Source: Sphaerolaimus hirsutus (Eukaryota; Nematoda; Chromadorea; Monhysterida; Sphaerolaimidae). From it: 64,000 bases of DNA. A program made the position numbers and the translations under genes. The notes beneath the pieces were generated by a model that was not told the origin of the DNA, ran no database searches, and saw only the letters and a list, made by a program, of their open reading frames with translations. Position 1 is the stretch's first letter. Each line of letters opens with the position of its first letter. This document shows positions 59,990 through 64,000 of the stretch, in pieces. The stretch is from the NCBI GenBank assembly GCA_964036195.1, contig OZ038452.1, positions 17,478,704 through 17,542,703 on the forward strand, read 5' to 3'.

Positions 59990-62668
59990 GTAAGTAACCC
60001 CGCGCTTTTACACCCCAGCCGCACTTCATTACATGACGTTTCTTTGTTTTAATTTGCGTACTCATGTTCATTGCCATTGCCATATTCATGCATGGTTTGC
60101 GCGTGGATTGCTCGTAGACGTGTAAAATGCAGAGTTTTGAAAACGTTTTTATGTTTACCCGGAGACCCGGGTATTTCGGGTATTTATACTTTCATTTACG
60201 TTTTCCAAAAATACCGTTTGTATGTATGTTTTAACTATTAAAAAATTACGTTTACATTTTTATTTTACATTTTTCCTGGTATTTTCGAAATATAAAAAAT
60301 ATATATTTACTATTTACACGAAACTTAGAAACTCTTTACATTCAAGTTTATCGAAAAATACCGGTATTTTAACAACTCTGGTAAAGTGCTCATTCAGCGA
60401 CCGTCTGTAAAAAGTGTCATGCGGTATGAGAAAATGTAAATATTTACATAAAAATATCCATTTCGTTATATTAAATTAGGTAGGTTTACACCTATAAGTA
60501 TTCAAATGTATCTTATCTTCTGTTAATATAAATATTTGTAAATATTTTAAATAAGGCTCTTTCTAACTCACTGCAACATCTCTCACTTTGGTATAAAAAA
60601 TAGATTATAAATAGATTTTTACCGCTTCCTAACTTTTTTGTAGCAGATACGCAAAGCATGCGTAAAGCGTATACAGCTAAAATGCAGCCGAAGGTAGAAC
60701 GATTGATTTTCCAATTGACAACCGAAAGTTGGTTCAAAATACACCACAATAAAGCATCCAGTAAATAGGTATGATGGTTCATTTTCACAGCCAGGTCCTC
60801 TACTTATTCCAGATGAAGTAGCATAAATATTTAAATTGGCACTCCGCCTACCAGTTGACAGGTTATAATTGAAGCGTCTAATTCTAAAAGTCGACAAGTC
60901 CACAAAATGCGATTTTGAGTAAATCGCATTTTAAGTTTCAAACCCAATTCCAGGCCCTAGGTGCGTGTCCAATTTGGCTCTCTCATGCTTTCCATTAAGT
61001 TCCATATGTTGATAATAAAGTGTCAAATTTTCAGCCCCTAATCTCAACCTTTACGTGAAAAATGGGGTGTCCATAAAATTCCATTCGGTCTGAGCAAAAC
61101 TGTTTTAGGGAGGGAAATGGACTTGTCGCCTTCTTGCACTCGAGAACATTTTTGTTCCCGCCCGCGTTGGGCCTGCCTTATGGGAAATTTATGCACTTGT
61201 CGACTTTTAGAAATCGGTGCCCATAGTGGACTTATCACATTTCTTGCGTTTTTTTCTTATAAAAAAAGGATGCGGTTGCGGAGGATGGACTTGTCAACTT
61301 TTAGCCCGAAACTAAGTGGACTTGTCGACTTCTTGCCCAAATTTTTTGCATTTTTCCCGAAAAATGTCAAATTTGGCACTATGCAATTTATGGACTTGGC
61401 GACTTTTAGAAATCAGTTTCCATAGTGGACGTATTACATTTCTTGCTTTTTCCCAACAAATGAAGCTGATGAAGGTGGACATGTCGGCTTTTAGCCCAAA
61501 ACTAAGTGAACTTGTCGATTTCTTGCCCAATTTTTTTGCATTTTTCCCAAAAAATATCCAATATGGCACTACTGTATATAGGCATGTGAGGTCAAAAAAT
61601 TTATGGAAAATGATGAAAAATGTGCGGAAGCAGCTCCAGATGACGTTTCCGGGCCTAAATCGAAATTTTCATATGTTGGACTTGTCGACTTTTAGAATTG
61701 GACGCCTCAATTGGAACATTTTATATATTTTCAACTCAATTCATAGTACCTAATACAGGAAAAAGCCCAAGGTGGTGCATTCAGTTGCTCCTTTAAAATT
61801 TTTCAACACATCATTCCGGTTTCCATCATTCTGGGAAACTTGGGAACTTTGTGGCTCCAGCAACTAAAAATGGTATGGTATACTCGGCGTACATGATACT
61901 CTGCCCTCGCACTCATTTATGTCTCACGTTGGAAGCGTGCCAATAATGATAAAGCATGCCTTTTTGTATAAAGATGAAAAAATTGCTGTTGTGAATAAGT
62001 TTACGTATACCGTTATAACAGGGATGACTTTTTCAACTTTGTATGAAAATCGCATGCGTAAAAAAATTGTTGGCACATTTCCAGCGGGAACCACGCGTGC
62101 AGGGTGTAAAGTGACTGGAGTATACCTGTTTTCAACTAAAATGCAAATGGCAGCCTATGCTCCGCCCACAAGAAGAGCAAATCTAGGTATAATATTTCAG
62201 ACAACAAAAACCCTTCGTATTTACATTTGAATGAGTTGTACAACGGTAAACTAGTGTGCGGGCCCGCATTATGCGGATAAATGCTTTACATATGATATAG
62301 GTAATTGCTGCCAAATGCTCATATGTGAAATGTGGCAATGCTTGCAAGTCACTCCTCTGCTATCCCCTTCAATCATAGCAAACTCCTAGATTATAGTGAG
62401 TGTAGATGTCATCGACTTTGAAGAAGAACTACTGTTTTCCAACAGAATGGCATGTTGAGAAAAGCGAACAGGTAAATATAATAATATGTATCATAAATAC
62501 AATCGTCTCGGTAAGTCTAAAACAATGATATCGAGTAGCAGTCACCTTCAGTAATGATAGGTTATTTACGGAGCGCAAAACTTTTTCCCCCAACTTTTGC
62601 AGTGCACGCATTGCAATTTTGTTTTGTTGCTGTTTGAGATCACAAGGTGTGTTAGGCGGCACAATTCC
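59990..62668. other. repeat-rich region with no convincing gene
   Basis: Contains a TTTACG-type repeat (about 60120-60380) and a tract of diverged repeats of the phrase GTGGACTTGTCGACTTTTAG (60885-61710); one unit of this (GGACTTGTCGACTTTTAG) also occurs at 11780-11797. Only the weak 61919-62230 ORF is open. Confidence 0.5.
61919..62230 (+). CDS. uncharacterised 103-codon ORF (weak)
   Basis: This is an ATG-initiated open frame with no recognisable domain, in a repeat-rich stretch. A sequence resembling the GCGGACCGC element family ends just before it. It could be chance or part of an unannotated element; I see no signal peptide or membrane segment. Confidence 0.12.
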   Translation: MSHVGSVPIMIKHAFLYKDEKIAVVNKFTYTVITGMTFSTLYENRMRKKIVGTFPAGTTRAGCKVTGVYLFSTKMQMAAYAPPTRRANLGIIFQTTKTLRIYI

Positions 62669-62814
62669 TCATTTGTTGTCGCACCGGCGGCAAAAGCTCT
62701 TCAGGTAGTCGTAGCTGCACCTCTGCTTGCAGCATTGCTTCACCACGTCGCTGCTAGTACGCACAGAGGACTTCTTTCCGCGCCACGAGGAACCGCCAGG
62801 TGACGCCCAGGTTA
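62669..62814 (-). CDS. insulin-like peptide, last exon (A chain)
   Basis: The exon opens after a cag acceptor (62817-62815) and runs to TGA at 62669. It contains a basic site (WRGKK), a short linker, then VVKQCCKQRCSYDYLKSFC. This is the insulin A-chain pattern, CC-x3-C-x8-C, with the usual hydrophobic and aromatic positions. A further cysteine follows (RRCDNK, then stop), as in some nematode insulin-like peptides with an extra disulfide. The reading frame is closed by a stop just upstream, so the B chain must be on a separate exon to the right, ending in phase 1. I found no B-chain exon between 62815 and 64000, where a TA-flanked element occupies 62857-63706. The start given is the exon start, not the protein start. 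Confidence 0.6.
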
Positions 62815-62856
62815 CTGCCGTTGCGAAAGTAGTTTAATAAAATTGAAAAGTATTCA

Positions 62857-63706
62857 CCGTATTTCCTCGAAATACACAGAGGGGTTATTATTTCGCCAGA
62901 AATTTTATGAAATTCTACATGGGTACTTCATTGAGGACGCAGCGCTGGAGACCATAGTTGTTAAAACATATTTACTTTTACTCGATAAATACGTATACTC
63001 GAGTACAGAATAAATACGTATACGTTTCCTCAGAAAAAAGTTCTAGTACTCGCTTATACGTATACTTTTTGAAAGTATTCGGGTACAAAAAACGTATTTT
63101 AGATTGTCTTTTATATAGGCTTTTAAAGGCATAGAAAGGAAAAAGGGAGAAAATGAGCTAAAAATATGGGAAACTAGTCGAAAATGAGTATAGAACCAAA
63201 AATATAGTCAAAAATTGCATAAAATGGGCAAAAAGTTATGAAAATGGCTGATTTTGAGCGACATTTCTCGATAATTTTGGCGACATTTCTCAAAAGTACT
63301 CACGTTTACGTTTTCTGCGGGGAAACGTACGTTTACTCACGTTTACTCATGAGTAAAAGTAAAAAAATTACTTAACGTTTTCTGTACTCAGGGGGTGAGT
63401 AAAAAATAAATACTTTACGTTTACGTATACTTTGAAAAGAGTTCGGTACTTTTAACAACTCTGCTGGAGACATGGATGCTATAAAATTTATGTACATCTC
63501 TTAATAGAAAACATTCATTGTTTTTAACACGCTTTCTGCATCACATTGGTTATAAATTGCAGTTTTGTCATGTATATCTTCTTTACACTCAATGGAGGTG
63601 GGTGGGGGTATTTCAAGGGAGTACTATTTCCCTAGTTCGCTCCGGTTAGACCTGGGGTTATTTTGTGGGAGTCAATTCAAGGAGGGGTTAATTCGAGGAA
63701 ATACGG
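62857..63706. mobile_element. TA-type element with internal secondary insertion
   Basis: Ends CCGTATTTCCTCGAAATAC and its near complement. Inside, about 62955-63460 is a separate repeat (ends GTTGTTAAAA / TTTTAACAACTC, runs of TTTACG) that also occurs at 29640-30045 in TRRAP intron 52 and 60120-60380. It lies immediately upstream of the insulin-like exon. Confidence 0.6.
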
Positions 63707-64000
63707 TAATGTGTCCAGGTAGTGTTTTGCATAGTAGTCCAAATACCCACAACAGACCAGGTATTTAGTTTTCAACAGAAATTTTGAAAACTCACAAATT
63801 AGCTTTGAATGCATTTCAGTTTACCAGAATGAGGTGCCCATCAAGTACAGTTGATGTGATTTAAACATGACTCATTGTGGGTAACTCAAATGCCTTCAAA
63901 GTTGATTTATTAGTTTTCGAAATTTTGGTTGAGAACTATTTGGTGTGTGCAGGCACACCGGTAGTATCGGCGAACGTACATAAATTTTCATCCGGATGTT

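Overview
The window is nuclear DNA from an animal. Genes are split into many short GC-rich exons with GT-AG introns, and these sit in an AT-rich background full of short transposable elements. The best guess is a nematode or a close ecdysozoan relative: one secreted protein combines a six-cysteine ShKT/NC6-like module with a 12-cysteine DB module, a pairing known mainly from nematodes. I could run no search, so all homology is by reading translated exons against remembered families.

Region 1 (284-33718, +) is most of TRRAP, the giant PIKK-family pseudokinase scaffold of SAGA and NuA4/TIP60. I placed 62 exons with consistent phases; they sum to 11,709 nt (3,902 residues plus stop). Only the N-terminal ~275 residues lie off the left edge. 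Region 2 (35480-52726, +) holds two mitochondrial heme genes: HCCS (holocytochrome c synthase) and COX15 (heme A synthase). The ~10-kb first intron of COX15 contains two complete nicotinic acetylcholine receptor alpha-type genes on the opposite strand (39415-42482 and 43146-46911). They are tandem duplicates with ten exons each and matching intron positions. Region 3 (53235-59409, -) is the secreted ShKT/DB protein, convergent with COX15. Region 4 (59410-64000) is mostly repeats, but contains an exon encoding an insulin-like A chain (62669-62814, -).

The most striking observation is a family of ~140-280-bp elements with long inverted repeats (outer end like GGTGCCAGTCCC). Two of nine copies sit inside conserved coding exons, in HCCS and in COX15. 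Both carry stops in frame and the COX15 copy also shifts the frame, yet removing the element exactly from end to end restores both proteins to the nucleotide. They therefore behave as introns made of a transposon. If the cut is exact, neither has GT-AG ends. A less exact GT-AG alternative inside the element ends exists for both copies, and RNA data would decide.

The rest of the repeat load is mostly hAT-like miniature elements, several with perfect 8-bp target duplications and some built from hexamer arrays, plus TA-flanked elements and nested insertions.
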